Source: Herbidospora sakaeratensis
Lineage (GTDB): Bacteria; Actinomycetota; Actinomycetes; Streptosporangiales; Streptosporangiaceae
NCBI RefSeq assembly: GCF_001570525.1
Contig: NZ_BBXC01000009.1
Location: 488,363 to 552,362 of the forward strand
Direction: 5' to 3'
DNA length: 64,000 bases
Positions 27,814 to 37,290 of the stretch are shown piece by piece. Positions within the stretch are counted from its first letter, which is position 1. Each line of letters starts with the position of its first letter. The notes under the pieces were generated by a model. The model searched no databases, had not been told where the DNA came from, and saw only the letters and a list, made by a program, of their open reading frames with translations. The position numbers and the translations under genes are program-made.

Positions 27814-29097
27814 ATGTCTGCTGAGAAGCCGCTCACCGTCCTGTTCATGCCGGAGAGCGCGTACGGGCCCACCAACAACTGCATCGGCATCGGAGACGTC
27901 CTGCTCAAGCGCGGCCACCGCGTGGTGTTCGCGGCCGAGGCGTCGTGGAAGGGCAAGCTGACCGCCCTCGGGTTCGAGGAGGACCTGGTCGACCTCGCCC
28001 CGCCGGCCGAGGACGCCGAGGAGCAGGACGCGGGCCAGTTCTGGAAGGACTTCATCCGCGACACCGCGCCCGAGTACCGCAAGTCGACGCAGGAGCAGCT
28101 CGAGACGGTCACCAAGCCGATCTGGGACGCCCTCATCGACGGCGCGAAGTACTGCGAGCCCCAGCTCAAGGCCATCATCGAGCGGGTGAAGCCCGACGTC
28201 ATCGTCGAGGACAACGTCATCACCTTCCCCGCGCTGCTCACCGCGGGCGTGCCGTTCGTGCGCATCATGTCGTGCAACCCGCTGGAGATGCGCGGCGAGG
28301 GCGTCGCCCCGGTCTTCTCCGGTCTCCCGGCCACCGGTGAGGGGTGGAAGGAGTTCAACGAGGAGTACGACCGCACCCACCGCGAGATCTGGACGGCGTA
28401 CAACGAATGGGTCGTGGAGCAGGGCGCGCCGCCGCTCCCGGACCTTGACTTCATCCACGAGGGTGACGCGAATCTCTACGTTTACCCCGAATTCCTCGAC
28501 TACACTGTCGAGCGCCCGCTCGGGCCTTCGTGGACCCGGTTGGATTCGTCGGTACGAGAGACGGACGAGGACTTCACGTTGCCGTTCGAGCGCGGTGACA
28601 ACGCGCTGGTCTACTTCTCGCTCGGTTCGCTCGGCTCGGCCGACGTCGAGCTGATGCGCCGGGTGATCGACGTGCTGTCGCGTACGCCGCACCAGTACAT
28701 CGTCTCCAAGGGCCCCCTCCACGAGGAGATCGAGTTGGCCTCCAACATGTGGGGCGCCGAGTTCGTTCCGCAAACGAAGATCATCCCGCTGGTGGACCTC
28801 GTCATCACCCATGGCGGCAACAACACCACCACCGAGGCGCTGCACTTCGGCAAGCCGATGATCGTGCTGCCCCTGTTCTGGGACCAGTACGACAACGCCC
28901 AGCGCGTCGACGAGAAGGGTTACGGCGTCCGCCTGGACACCTACAAGTTCTCCGGCGAGGAGCTCATCAGCGCCGTCGACCGCCTGCTCGGCGACTCCGC
29001 TCTGCGCGCCGACCTGGCCGCGAAGGGCGAGGAGCTCCGCCGTCGAGACGGCCTCCGCGTGGCCGCGGACGTCATTGAGAAGGTCGCGGCCAAGTAA
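27814..29097 (+). CDS. GT1 family glycosyltransferase (MGT-like)
   Basis: 427-aa cytosolic GT-B fold glycosyltransferase related to macrolide and UDP-sugar transferases. The C-terminal nucleotide-sugar motif reads PQTKIIPLVDLVITHGGNN followed by TTTEALHFGKPMIVLP and DQYDNAQRV, with the conserved His of HGG. The N-terminal acceptor half (VLFMPESAYGPTNNCIGIGDVL) keeps the ribose/catalytic region loosely; the usual catalytic His near residue 15-20 is not evident because the segment reads GPTNNC. Acceptor unknown. Stands alone between conservons 1 and 2. Confidence 0.85.
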   Translation: MSAEKPLTVLFMPESAYGPTNNCIGIGDVLLKRGHRVVFAAEASWKGKLTALGFEEDLVDLAPPAEDAEEQDAGQFWKDFIRDTAPEYRKSTQEQLETVTKPIWDALIDGAKYCEPQLKAIIERVKPDVIVEDNVITFPALLTAGVPFVRIMSCNPLEMRGEGVAPVFSGLPATGEGWKEFNEEYDRTHREIWTAYNEWVVEQGAPPLPDLDFIHEGDANLYVYPEFLDYTVERPLGPSWTRLDSSVRETDEDFTLPFERGDNALVYFSLGSLGSADVELMRRVIDVLSRTPHQYIVSKGPLHEEIELASNMWGAEFVPQTKIIPLVDLVITHGGNNTTTEALHFGKPMIVLPLFWDQYDNAQRVDEKGYGVRLDTYKFSGEELISAVDRLLGDSALRADLAAKGEELRRRDGLRVAADVIEKVAAK

Positions 29098-29226
29098 GAA
29101 GCACCAATCGCACTTGATGTCCGATTCGGCGATCCGGGTGTAATTCGCTGATCTGGTAACAGTGTGTTCCAATTTCTGGTGCCATAGAGGGCAACAGGAG
29201 TGACAGGCGAGAGGTTGTAAAAGCCA

Positions 29227-32200
29227 GTGACAACGCACGACCCGAGAGGTGGCCTCGGAATCGAGGCAGGCGTGCAGGAGAAGGCGGCGCCCGCCCCCGC
29301 CGCCAAAGCTCCAGGGGCCGCGTTCATGCGGCTGGGAAACTGGCGGGTGCGCTCCCGTCTCGTCGCCCTGATCCTGCTTCCGACGGTGGTCGGTGTCATC
29401 TTCGCGGCGGTGCAGCTCACCTCGGCGATCAACACCTCCGCCGAATACCGGAGACTGACCGAGGTCGCGCGGCTCGTGGTCCAGCTCGACGGGCTGAACC
29501 ACGAGCTCGCCAAGGAACGCGACTACACGGCGCTGTTCATCCAGGACGGCCGCAAGAACAGCCGGTTCGACGAGGTCCAGAAGGTCTCGGGCAACGTCGA
29601 CGTGCTTTCCGGCAAGGCGGTTGCCACGCTCCAGTCGCTCGACTCCAGCCACTCCACCCGTGTGCTCAGCCGGGCCGCGAAGATCGCCGGATGGCTCCGC
29701 GGTCTGCCCGGTCTGCGCGAGGGCGTCCTCGAGAACGAGAGCGTGCCCGCCCGAGCGGCCATCGTCATGTACACGACGATGATCTCGGAGCTCACCTCGC
29801 TCCACGAAGACCTGATCCGCTCCGCCGGCGCCGACGAACGCCTGTTCGCCGACACCACCGCCCTGGCCGCCTTCACCCGGGCCAAGGAGGACATCTCCAA
29901 GAGCCGCGGCCTGCTGGCCATCACGCTCGCGAGCCGGCCGCTGCAGCGCAACGTCAGGTTCGACTACGACGACCTGTCCGACTTCCTGAGCGCCGGCCGC
30001 TCCCAGGACACCCAGCTCGCCATCTTCCAGAGCGAGGCGTCCCCGGCCGACAGCTCGTTCTACCGCCAGACGGTCAAGGGCGAGATGACCGAACGCGCCC
30101 ACTCGATGCGCGCCGCCGCCCTCGCCCAGCTCCGCCAGTTCAACGGAGCGATCCAGGACCTCGACCGCACCCGCACCGACGACCTCCAGCGCTGGTTCGA
30201 CTCGACCACCGCGACGGTCGACCTGATGCGCGAGGTGGAGAAGCGGGTCGGCGACTCGGTCGTCACCCAGTCGGTCGCCCTGCAGGACGCCGAGCAGCGC
30301 AGCGCCGTCGTCTCCGGTGTGCTGATCGTGGTCCTGCTGCTGGTGGTCCTCGTCATCACCACCCTGGTCGCCGGTTCGCTCACCCGGCCGCTGCGCCGCC
30401 TGCGCCGCGAGGCGCTCGAGATCGCCGGTTCGCGGCTGCCCGACACGGTCCAGAAGCTGCGCGAGTCCGGTGAGGCCGCCGACCTGCCCGAGGTCGCCCC
30501 GATCGGCGTCACCACCTCCGACGAGATCGGTGAAGTGGCGCGCGCCTTCGACGAGGTCCACCGCGAGGCGATCCGGCTGGCCGGTGACGAGGCCCGCCTG
30601 CGGAGCAACGTCAACTCGATGTTCGTCAACCTCTCCCGCCGCACCCAGACGCTGGTGGAACGCCAGCTGTCCCTCATCGACGGCCTGGAGCAGGGCGAGC
30701 AGGACGAGACCCGGCTGGGCAACCTGTTCAAGCTCGACCACCTGGCGACGCGCATGCGCCGCAACTCCGAGAACCTCCTGGTCCTCGCCGGCCAGGAACC
30801 CGCCCGCCGCTGGGGCCAGCCGGTCCCGATCGTCGACGTCGTCCGCGCCTCCCTCTCCGAGGTCGAGAACTACGAACGCGTCGCCATCCAGGTGCAGTCG
30901 GGCGCGGCGGTCGTCGGCCAGTCGGTCAACGACGTCGTCCACCTCATCGCCGAGCTGGTCGAGAACGCCATCTCCTTCTCCCCGCGCGAGACCCGCGTCA
31001 CCGTGTCGAGCAACCGCATCGACGGCGGCGGTCTGATGATCTCCGTAAGTGACGTCGGCATCGGCATGACCGGCGACGAGCTCGCGGCCGCCAACTGGCG
31101 CCTGGCCAACCCGCCGGTCGTCGACGTGTCGGTGTCGCGCCGAATGGGCCTGTTCGTGGTCGGCCGGCTGGCCCTGCGCCACGGCATCCGCGTCCAGCTC
31201 CGCCAGCAGGACGTCGGCGGCCTCACCGCGATGGTGCTGCTGCCCGAGAGCCTGCTCTCCCAGCCCGCCGGCGCCTTCCCCGGCGCCCCGCAGCAGGGCC
31301 TGCCCGCCAACGCCCAGCAGGCGCTGCCCGGGTCGGGCACCGGTTCGTTCGGCACGCCGGCTCCCGCCGCGTTCGGGCAGCAGCCGGCCCTGGCCAGCCC
31401 GACCCCGTTCGAGACGGTGCCGCGGCCCTTCGGCAGCGACGGGCCGCCCGACCCCTGGGCGAGCACCACCGGCGGCACGCCGTTCGACTCCTCGTTCGGC
31501 CAGCTCCCGCAGCGCAACCCCTTCGACAACCCGCCGGCCAACACCCTGCCCCCCGCGGGTATGCCCCCCGCGGGCCCGCCCGGACTGCCCGCCGCGCCGC
31601 GCAACCCCTTCGACCAGCCGGAGCGCGACCCCTTCGCGCCCATGCCGGATCGGGGCTCCTTCGACACCGGCCCGCGCATGTTCGGCGGCGGGCCGAGCCC
31701 GACCGACACCGGTCCGTTCGACCGCACCGCGTTCGCGCGCGGCCCGCTCGACAGCGGCGCCTTCGAGCCCCCCTACGACCAGCGGGGCGGCTTCGACACC
31801 GGCGGTCACCCCCTCGGTGGTCACAACACCGGTGGTCACACCACCGGTGGCCACAACACCGGCGGTTTCCCCTCGGGCGGCTACCCGCATCCCGGCGCGC
31901 ACGACACGCCGTGGCCGGGGCAGACGCCCGCAGCCGGCACCTCTGGATGGCCCGGCGGACCGGCCGAGAACGGTTCCTGGCCGGGCACGCCCGCTCAGCG
32001 CGGGCCCTTCGAACCTGATGTCGACAACACCGGACCGCTTCCCGCGGTCCGCAACTCGCCCCTCGACGAGATCGACGAGTTCCTGCCGATCTTCGCCGCC
32101 GTGGAGTCCGACTGGTTCCGGCGTGCGCCGGACCAGCCCGAGGTTTCCGGCGACGACGAGAGCCCCGGTGAGCGCACCGCGTGGTCGTCCCCCGCGGTGG

Positions 32201-32517
32201 ACGCCGGTTGGCAGGCCGCCCAGGCGGCCGCCGAGCCCTCACTCGGCGGAATCACCTCGTCCGGCCTGCCGAAGCGGGTGCCCAAGGCCAACCTGGTGCC
32301 GGGCTCGGCCGAACTGGCCGCGCCCTCGGCTCCCGTGCCGGTGGCTCCCGCGCCGTCGCTCTCGCCCGATCGTGTGCGCAACCGCCTGGCCAGCTTCCAG
32401 GCCGGCGTACGCCAGGGCCGCGCGGTGGCGAGGGGAGACATCAGCGAGGAGCAGGGTTGGCCCGGGGCAAACCCCGCCCAGGGTCAGGGTCAAGAGACCG
32501 ATAAGGATGAGGCATGA
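29227..32517 (+). CDS. cvnA: Conservon 2 CvnA: sensor-kinase-like protein
   Basis: 1096-aa membrane protein: TM1 (LVALILLPTVVGVIFAAVQL), an extracytoplasmic NIT-like helical domain, TM2 (VSGVLIVVLLLVVLVITTLV), HAMP and a kinase-like region RRTQTLVERQLSLIDGLEQG... with DHLATRMRRNSENLLVLAG, then ATPase boxes ELVENAISFSP, DVGIGM and RRMGLFVVG. A long Pro/Gly-rich tail contains GGHNTGG/GGHTTGG repeats (about 31800-31870) and the three conserved end blocks DEFLPIFAAVES, GLPKRVPKANLVPGS and RLASFQAGVRQGRA. GTG 29227, ribosome site weak. Overlaps cvnB2 by 4 bp. Confidence 0.92.
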   Translation: MTTHDPRGGLGIEAGVQEKAAPAPAAKAPGAAFMRLGNWRVRSRLVALILLPTVVGVIFAAVQLTSAINTSAEYRRLTEVARLVVQLDGLNHELAKERDYTALFIQDGRKNSRFDEVQKVSGNVDVLSGKAVATLQSLDSSHSTRVLSRAAKIAGWLRGLPGLREGVLENESVPARAAIVMYTTMISELTSLHEDLIRSAGADERLFADTTALAAFTRAKEDISKSRGLLAITLASRPLQRNVRFDYDDLSDFLSAGRSQDTQLAIFQSEASPADSSFYRQTVKGEMTERAHSMRAAALAQLRQFNGAIQDLDRTRTDDLQRWFDSTTATVDLMREVEKRVGDSVVTQSVALQDAEQRSAVVSGVLIVVLLLVVLVITTLVAGSLTRPLRRLRREALEIAGSRLPDTVQKLRESGEAADLPEVAPIGVTTSDEIGEVARAFDEVHREAIRLAGDEARLRSNVNSMFVNLSRRTQTLVERQLSLIDGLEQGEQDETRLGNLFKLDHLATRMRRNSENLLVLAGQEPARRWGQPVPIVDVVRASLSEVENYERVAIQVQSGAAVVGQSVNDVVHLIAELVENAISFSPRETRVTVSSNRIDGGGLMISVSDVGIGMTGDELAAANWRLANPPVVDVSVSRRMGLFVVGRLALRHGIRVQLRQQDVGGLTAMVLLPESLLSQPAGAFPGAPQQGLPANAQQALPGSGTGSFGTPAPAAFGQQPALASPTPFETVPRPFGSDGPPDPWASTTGGTPFDSSFGQLPQRNPFDNPPANTLPPAGMPPAGPPGLPAAPRNPFDQPERDPFAPMPDRGSFDTGPRMFGGGPSPTDTGPFDRTAFARGPLDSGAFEPPYDQRGGFDTGGHPLGGHNTGGHTTGGHNTGGFPSGGYPHPGAHDTPWPGQTPAAGTSGWPGGPAENGSWPGTPAQRGPFEPDVDNTGPLPAVRNSPLDEIDEFLPIFAAVESDWFRRAPDQPEVSGDDESPGERTAWSSPAVDAGWQAAQAAAEPSLGGITSSGLPKRVPKANLVPGSAELAAPSAPVPVAPAPSLSPDRVRNRLASFQAGVRQGRAVARGDISEEQGWPGANPAQGQGQETDKDEA

Positions 32518-32936
32518 GGGAAATGAGCCAGGCCGCTCGCGGCGTCAATTGGCTGATCACAGACTTCGTGAACAACGTGCCCGGTGTGGCGCACACGGTT
32601 GTGGTCTCCGCTGACGGGTTGCCCCTGGCGTACTCGGAGGGATTCCCGAAGGACCGCGCCGACCAGCTGGCGGCCGTGGCCGCGGGTCTGATCTCGTTGA
32701 CGCAGGGCGCCTCGCGGGTCTTCGAGGGTGGAGCCGTGACGCAGACCGTGGTCGAGATGCAGCGCGGGCTGCTGTTGATCATGTCGATCAGCGATGGTTC
32801 CTGTCTGGCCGTGCTGGCCGCGGCCGACTGTGACATGGGTCTGGTGGCGTACCAGATGACGCTGCTGGTCGAGCGGGCGGGTCAGGTCCTGACCCCGGCC
32901 GTCCGCGCCGAGCTCCAGGCTTCCCACCCCCGTTGA
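32514..32936 (+). CDS. cvnB: Conservon 2 CvnB: roadblock/LC7 domain protein
   Basis: 140-aa roadblock/LC7 protein, REMSQAARGVNWLITDFVNN at the N-terminus. It is very close to CvnB of conservon 3 (long identical runs such as GLPLAYS and [20 protein letters not shown]) and less so to conservon 1. Probable regulator of the CvnD GTPase. ATG overlaps the cvnA stop. Confidence 0.94.
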   Translation: MREMSQAARGVNWLITDFVNNVPGVAHTVVVSADGLPLAYSEGFPKDRADQLAAVAAGLISLTQGASRVFEGGAVTQTVVEMQRGLLLIMSISDGSCLAVLAAADCDMGLVAYQMTLLVERAGQVLTPAVRAELQASHPR

Positions 32937-32955
32937 TCGAGATTAGGAGGTCGCC

Positions 32956-33327
32956 GTGGCAGGCGGCTGGACAGGCGAGCCCCCGGCGGAGCAAAGTTCG
33001 CTGGTGCGACCCTATGCGGTGACCGGTGGGCGCACGGCCCCGCGAGTTCAGCTCGCCATGGAGGCACTCGTCTCCTCTGTCATTGCGGCGCACGTGGACC
33101 TCTCGACCATGCCCCCGGAACGGCAGGCGATCACCTCGCTCTGCCGTCAGGTCAGGTCGGTCGCGGAGATCTCGGCCATGCTGCGCATGCCGCTGGGCGT
33201 GACGCGGGTGGTCATCGCCGACATGGCGGCGGAGGGCCTGGTGCAGGTGCACCAGCCGCAGCTCGACGCGGGTAAGCCGGATCTGGGTTTGTTGGAAAGG
33301 GTGCTCAGTGGACTTCGCAGGCTCTAG
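32956..33327 (+). CDS. cvnC: Conservon 2 CvnC: DUF742 protein
   Basis: 123-aa DUF742 protein: LVRPYAVTGGRTAPRVQLAM, LCRQVRSVAEISAMLRMPLG, QLDAGKPDLGLLERVLSGLRRL in pieces. GTG 32956 follows AGGAGG with 5-nt spacing, the best ribosome site in the conservon. Overlaps cvnD2 by 20 bp. Confidence 0.94.
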   Translation: MAGGWTGEPPAEQSSLVRPYAVTGGRTAPRVQLAMEALVSSVIAAHVDLSTMPPERQAITSLCRQVRSVAEISAMLRMPLGVTRVVIADMAAEGLVQVHQPQLDAGKPDLGLLERVLSGLRRL

Positions 33328-33895
33328 CCGGGGCCTGACCTCGACGAAGATCGTCGTGGCGGGTGGCTTCGGCGTCGGCAAGACGACATTCGTCGGTGCG
33401 GTGTCGGAGATCGTGCCGCTCACGACCGAGGCGGTGATGACCGACGCGTCCGAAGGCATCGACGACGTCGGCCTGACCCCCCACAAGACCACCACGACCG
33501 TGGCGATGGACTTCGGCCGGGTGTCGCTCGACCAGGATCTGATCCTCTACCTGTTCGGCACGCCCGGTCAGCACCGCTTCTGGTTCATGTGGGACGACCT
33601 GGTGCGGGGCGCCATCGGCGCCGTCGTGCTGGTCGACACGCGCCGCCTGGCCGACAGCTTCCCGGCCGTCGACTACTTCGAGGAGGCGCAGCTCCCGTTC
33701 GTGATCGGCATCAACGGGTTCGACGGCAGCTTCCCCCACGGGGAGAACGAGGTGCGCGAGGCGCTGTCGTTGTCGCCGCACACCCCGATCGTGCGCACCG
33801 ACGCGCGGTCACGTGACTCGGTGAAGAACACGCTGATCACCCTGGTGGAACACGCTTTGACGATGCGGGTCGCGGTCCCCGGCTGGCAGCGCTAG
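33308..33895 (+). CDS. cvnD: Conservon 2 CvnD: small Ras-like GTPase
   Basis: 195-aa GTPase with P-loop GGFGVGKTT, GTPGQHRFWFMWDD and G4-like NGFD. Nearly identical to CvnD3 over the first 120 residues. Start GTG embedded in the end of cvnC. A hairpin 3 bp after the stop separates it from the convergent methyltransferase gene. Confidence 0.94.
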   Translation: MDFAGSSRGLTSTKIVVAGGFGVGKTTFVGAVSEIVPLTTEAVMTDASEGIDDVGLTPHKTTTTVAMDFGRVSLDQDLILYLFGTPGQHRFWFMWDDLVRGAIGAVVLVDTRRLADSFPAVDYFEEAQLPFVIGINGFDGSFPHGENEVREALSLSPHTPIVRTDARSRDSVKNTLITLVEHALTMRVAVPGWQR

Positions 33896-33897
33896 CC

Positions 33898-33913
33898 GGG
33901 GACCCCGGTCCCC
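33898..33913. terminator. Hairpin between convergent cvnD2 and methyltransferase genes
   Basis: Inverted repeat GGGGACC-CC-GGTCCCC fills the 18-bp gap between two convergent stop codons. It has no T tract but could stop transcription from both sides. Confidence 0.55.
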
Positions 33914-34921
33914 TTAGTTGGGTACGGCCTCGATGACGCTGGCCCACCCCGTGAGCGGCAGGATCCGCGCCGTGGTGAGGCCGCTCTTCTCCAGCAGCGT
34001 CTGATACTCGGCGGGCGTGCGCTCCATGCCGCCGCCCGAGAGCGACAACATCCGGATGTCGCCGTCCTTGCCCACGTGGGGCGAGTCGTCGTCGCTCAGC
34101 ACGATCTCCAGGATCAGCACCCGTCCGTCGTCGGGCATGGCCGCCCGGACGTTGCGCAGGATCCGCACGCTGTCCTCGTCGCTCCAGTTGTGGATGACGT
34201 TGGCCAGCAGGAACACGTCGGGGCCGCTGGGGATGCCGGCGAAGAAGTCGCCGACGACGAACTCGCAGCGGTCGGCGAGGCCCGCCTCGGTCAGCGCCTC
34301 GCGGCCGCTGCCGAGCACCCGCTCCAGGTCGAACAGCACGCCTTCGAGGTGCGGGTTGGCCGCCAGCAGCGCGCCCAGGATGTGCCCGCGCCCGCCGCCC
34401 AGGTCGATGACCTTTCGGGCGTCGCTCAGGTCGTAGTTGTCGGCCAGGCCGGCCGCGAACGGCTCGGCGCGGATCGTCATGTAGTGGTCGAACAACACGG
34501 CGACCTCGGGGTTGCGGCCGACGTACTCGTAGACGTGGCCGTACTTCTCCTTGAAGACGCTCCGGCCGGTCCTGACCGTCTCGGGAAGCTGGCCCATGGC
34601 GTACCAGAAGGCCTCCTGGCCGACCATGCGCACGGCCGAGCGCACCGATCCCGGCGCGTCCTCGCACAGGAGCCGGCCCGACTCGGTGAGTTCGTAGCCT
34701 TCGGGGACGGTGCGCAGGAAGCCCATGGACGCCACCTCACGCAGCGTCCGGTGCAGCGACAGCGGGTCGGCGCCGCAGCGTTCGGCCAGTACGTCGGCCG
34801 TCAGCGGGCCGGCCGCGAGATGGTCGGCGCAGCCCAGCTCCGCCATCGTGGCGAGGGCGGCGAAGCGGGAGATCCCGTAGATCGCATCCCATACCGGGGC
34901 GGCCGGGTCGTTCTGGGTCAC
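33914..34921 (-). CDS. SAM-dependent methyltransferase (O-methyltransferase family 2 type)
   Basis: 335-aa protein with an N-terminal winged-helix dimerisation part (about residues 1-95; AALATMAELGCADHLAAGPL, LHRTLREVASMGFL) and a C-terminal Rossmann methyltransferase domain. The domain has motif I VIDLGGGRGH (about 165), FFAGIPSGPDVFLLANVIHNW and LEIVLSDD. This layout is that of small-molecule O- (or N-) methyltransferases of PF00891. GTG 34921 has GGAG 5 nt upstream and overlaps the ABC ATPase stop, so it is the last gene of a transporter operon. Substrate unknown; the context suggests it modifies the imported compound or a relative. Confidence 0.87.
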   Translation of the reverse strand: MTQNDPAAPVWDAIYGISRFAALATMAELGCADHLAAGPLTADVLAERCGADPLSLHRTLREVASMGFLRTVPEGYELTESGRLLCEDAPGSVRSAVRMVGQEAFWYAMGQLPETVRTGRSVFKEKYGHVYEYVGRNPEVAVLFDHYMTIRAEPFAAGLADNYDLSDARKVIDLGGGRGHILGALLAANPHLEGVLFDLERVLGSGREALTEAGLADRCEFVVGDFFAGIPSGPDVFLLANVIHNWSDEDSVRILRNVRAAMPDDGRVLILEIVLSDDDSPHVGKDGDIRMLSLSGGGMERTPAEYQTLLEKSGLTTARILPLTGWASVIEAVPN

Positions 34922-35706
34922 CTGGTCTCCAGTCCATATCCGTGCGGGTTTCGTTGCGGGGTCATGCCGCGGACGAGACGGCCGACTTCGGCGCGGAGCC
35001 GGACGAAGGCGTCGAGTTCGCGGGTGTGGATCTGGTCGCGCGGCCCGGGGAGCTGGACGGGCAGGTCGCCCACCACCGTCCCGGGGGCCTTGCTGAGCAC
35101 CACGACGCGGTCGCCGACGTAGACGCTCTCGTCGACGTCGTGGGTGATCAGCAGGATGGTCATGCCGTGGTGGGCGCAGACGCGGAGGGTCAGGTCCTCC
35201 AGCTCCTCGCGGGTCTGCGCGTCGACGGAGCCGAAGGGCTCGTCCATGAGCAGCAGTTTCGGCTGGTAGGCGAGCGCGCGGGCGATGGACACCCGCTGCT
35301 GCATGCCGCCGGACATCTCCCACGGGAACTTCGCCGCGGCCCCGGCCAGGCCGACCTGTTCGAGGGCGGCCAGCGCGGCGGCGTCGCGGCGCTTCTTGTC
35401 CAGGCCGCGGCGGCGCAGCGGCAGGCCGACGTTGGCCAGCGCCGACATCCACGGGTAGAGCGAGCGGCTGTAGTCCTGGAACACCACAGCCAGGTTCTCG
35501 GGGCTGCCGTCGACGGGTTTGCCGTCGAGCAGGACGGTTCCGCCGGTGGGTTTGATCAGCCCCGCGATCGACCGCAGCAGGGTCGACTTCCCGCAGCCCG
35601 ACGGCCCGACGATGCAGACCACCTCGCCCTGGGCGACCTTGAGGTTGACGCGGTCGATGGCGCGGTAGGAGCCGTAGGTGTGGCTCAGGTCGACTAACTC
35701 AAGCAC
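34918..35706 (-). CDS. ABC importer ATP-binding protein (SsuB/TauB/NrtD type)
   Basis: 262-aa ATPase: Walker A GPSGCGKST, Q-loop VVFQDYSRSLYPWM, signature MSGGMQQRVS, Walker B LLLMDEPFGSVD, H-loop ITHDVDES. This set is typical of nitrate/sulfonate/taurine/thiazole-precursor importers. Start GTG 35706; codon 4 is a rare TTA (35695-35697 on the plus strand reads TAA). Third gene before last in a five-gene operon: binding protein, permease, permease, ATPase, methyltransferase. Confidence 0.92.
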   Translation of the reverse strand: MLELVDLSHTYGSYRAIDRVNLKVAQGEVVCIVGPSGCGKSTLLRSIAGLIKPTGGTVLLDGKPVDGSPENLAVVFQDYSRSLYPWMSALANVGLPLRRRGLDKKRRDAAALAALEQVGLAGAAAKFPWEMSGGMQQRVSIARALAYQPKLLLMDEPFGSVDAQTREELEDLTLRVCAHHGMTILLITHDVDESVYVGDRVVVLSKAPGTVVGDLPVQLPGPRDQIHTRELDAFVRLRAEVGRLVRGMTPQRNPHGYGLETR

Positions 35707-35715
35707 CGGATCTTC

Positions 35716-36507
35716 CTAAACGTTGCGCCTGGCGTTGGCGTGCCAGGACAGGACGCGGCCCTCGGCGACGAGGAACAGGGCGTTGAACAGCAGGCCGAGC
35801 ACGCCGAGCAGGACGATGTGCGCCCAGACCCCGGCGTAGTCGTAGGACTGCTGCGCGTAGAGCAGGCTGTAGCCGATGCCGCTGTTGCTGCCGACGAGTT
35901 CCGACACCACCATCAGGATCAGCGCCAGCGACAGGCTCAGCCGGAGGCCCGCGAAGATCTTCGGCATGGCCGAGGGCAGGATGACGCGGCGGAGGATGTC
36001 GTACCGGCTGAACTGGAAGACCCGTGCGGTCTCCAGGAAGCCCTTGTCGACCGACCGCACGCCGTCGGTCGTGTTGACCAGCACCGGCCAGATGACGCCG
36101 AAGACGATGACGGCCAGCTGCGTGGGGGTGCCGATCTTGAACAGGACGAAGAAGATGGGCACCAGCAGCGGCGGCGGCAGGGCACGCAGGAACTGCAGCA
36201 CCGGGTCGGCGTACTCGGCCAGGCCGCGGATCCGGCCGAGGGCCACTCCGAGGGCGACGCCGAGCACGCCGGCGATGACCCATCCCGCGAGGAGCCGGCC
36301 GAGGCTGGGCCCGAAGGTGTCGAGCGCGCCGTCGGTCAGCAGCAGCTGGGAGGCCGGGCCGCTCAGCCACATGTCGTAGAACTGGGTGGCGATCCGGCTG
36401 GGCGGCGGGAAGTACGGCGACTCGGTCGCCCGCGTGAGCAGTTCCCACACCACCAGCGTCACGGGCACGATCCAGAAGCGGAGCACGCCGGAGGTCGCTC
36501 GTCTCAC
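35716..36507 (-). CDS. ABC importer permease (SsuC/TauC type), second of two
   Basis: 263-aa inner-membrane protein with about six helices and the BPD_transp EAA-like motif around ETARVFQFSRYDILRRVILP. GTG 36507 overlaps the stop of the preceding permease gene (GTGA). Together with that paralogue it likely forms a heterodimeric channel. Confidence 0.9.
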   Translation of the reverse strand: MRRATSGVLRFWIVPVTLVVWELLTRATESPYFPPPSRIATQFYDMWLSGPASQLLLTDGALDTFGPSLGRLLAGWVIAGVLGVALGVALGRIRGLAEYADPVLQFLRALPPPLLVPIFFVLFKIGTPTQLAVIVFGVIWPVLVNTTDGVRSVDKGFLETARVFQFSRYDILRRVILPSAMPKIFAGLRLSLSLALILMVVSELVGSNSGIGYSLLYAQQSYDYAGVWAHIVLLGVLGLLFNALFLVAEGRVLSWHANARRNV

Positions 36508-37286
36508 GTGGCGGCCCCCGCTCTGGCGCGGTGCCACCGGAACAGCCGGTTCTCCCCGGCCACCAGCAGCGCGTTGACCAGGATGCCGAACAGCCCGACC
36601 AGGATGGTCGCGCCGATCATCAGGTCGAGCCGGTTGCCGCTCGCCGCGATGGTGATGTAGACGCCGATGCCCTCGATGCCGCCGGCGATCAGCTCCGACG
36701 TCACGACCAGCACGATCGCGACCGAGGCGGCCAGCCGGATGCCGGTGGCGATGAACGGCGCGGCGCCCGGCAGCACCACCCGGTAGGCCACCGAGCCGGG
36801 ACCGAAGCCGAAGCTGCGCAGGGTCTCCTTGGCCAGCGGGTCGACGTCGCGCACGCCGTAGATGGTGTTGATGAGCACGGGCCACAGGGCGGCGTACACC
36901 GCGACCGTGATCCGCATGTGGGTGGTCTCCGAGTAGAGCAGGATGACCAGGGGGATCAGCGCGACCGACGGGATCGGCCGCAGGAACTCGATCAGCGGCC
37001 GCACCGCCAGTTCGGCGGGTTTGACCATGCCGAGCAGCAGCCCGGCCGGCACGGCGATCGCGATCGTCACCAGCAGCGCCAGCGCCCACGTGGTCAGGCT
37101 CGACCGGGCGCTGACGAGGAACTCGGGGTCGGTGAGCAGTTCACCGGCCCGCAGCAGGACCGTGGAGACGAGGGGCAGCCTTTCGGTGTCCCACGCGCCC
37201 AGCCGGCCGGCCGCCTCCAGAACGACGAGCAGCCCCGCGGTCCCGATGAGACCGCGGAGCAGGCTCGCCCCGTTTACCTTCGGCAC
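36504..37286 (-). CDS. ABC importer permease (SsuC/TauC type), first of two
   Basis: 260-aa membrane protein; six helices and the coupling motif KETLRSFGFGPGSVAYRVVLP. Divergent enough from its neighbour to be a distinct subunit. GTG 37286, 4 bp after the binding-protein stop, without a good ribosome site, so translational coupling is likely. Confidence 0.9.
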   Translation of the reverse strand: MPKVNGASLLRGLIGTAGLLVVLEAAGRLGAWDTERLPLVSTVLLRAGELLTDPEFLVSARSSLTTWALALLVTIAIAVPAGLLLGMVKPAELAVRPLIEFLRPIPSVALIPLVILLYSETTHMRITVAVYAALWPVLINTIYGVRDVDPLAKETLRSFGFGPGSVAYRVVLPGAAPFIATGIRLAASVAIVLVVTSELIAGGIEGIGVYITIAASGNRLDLMIGATILVGLFGILVNALLVAGENRLFRWHRARAGAAT

Positions 37287-37290
37287 GTCG

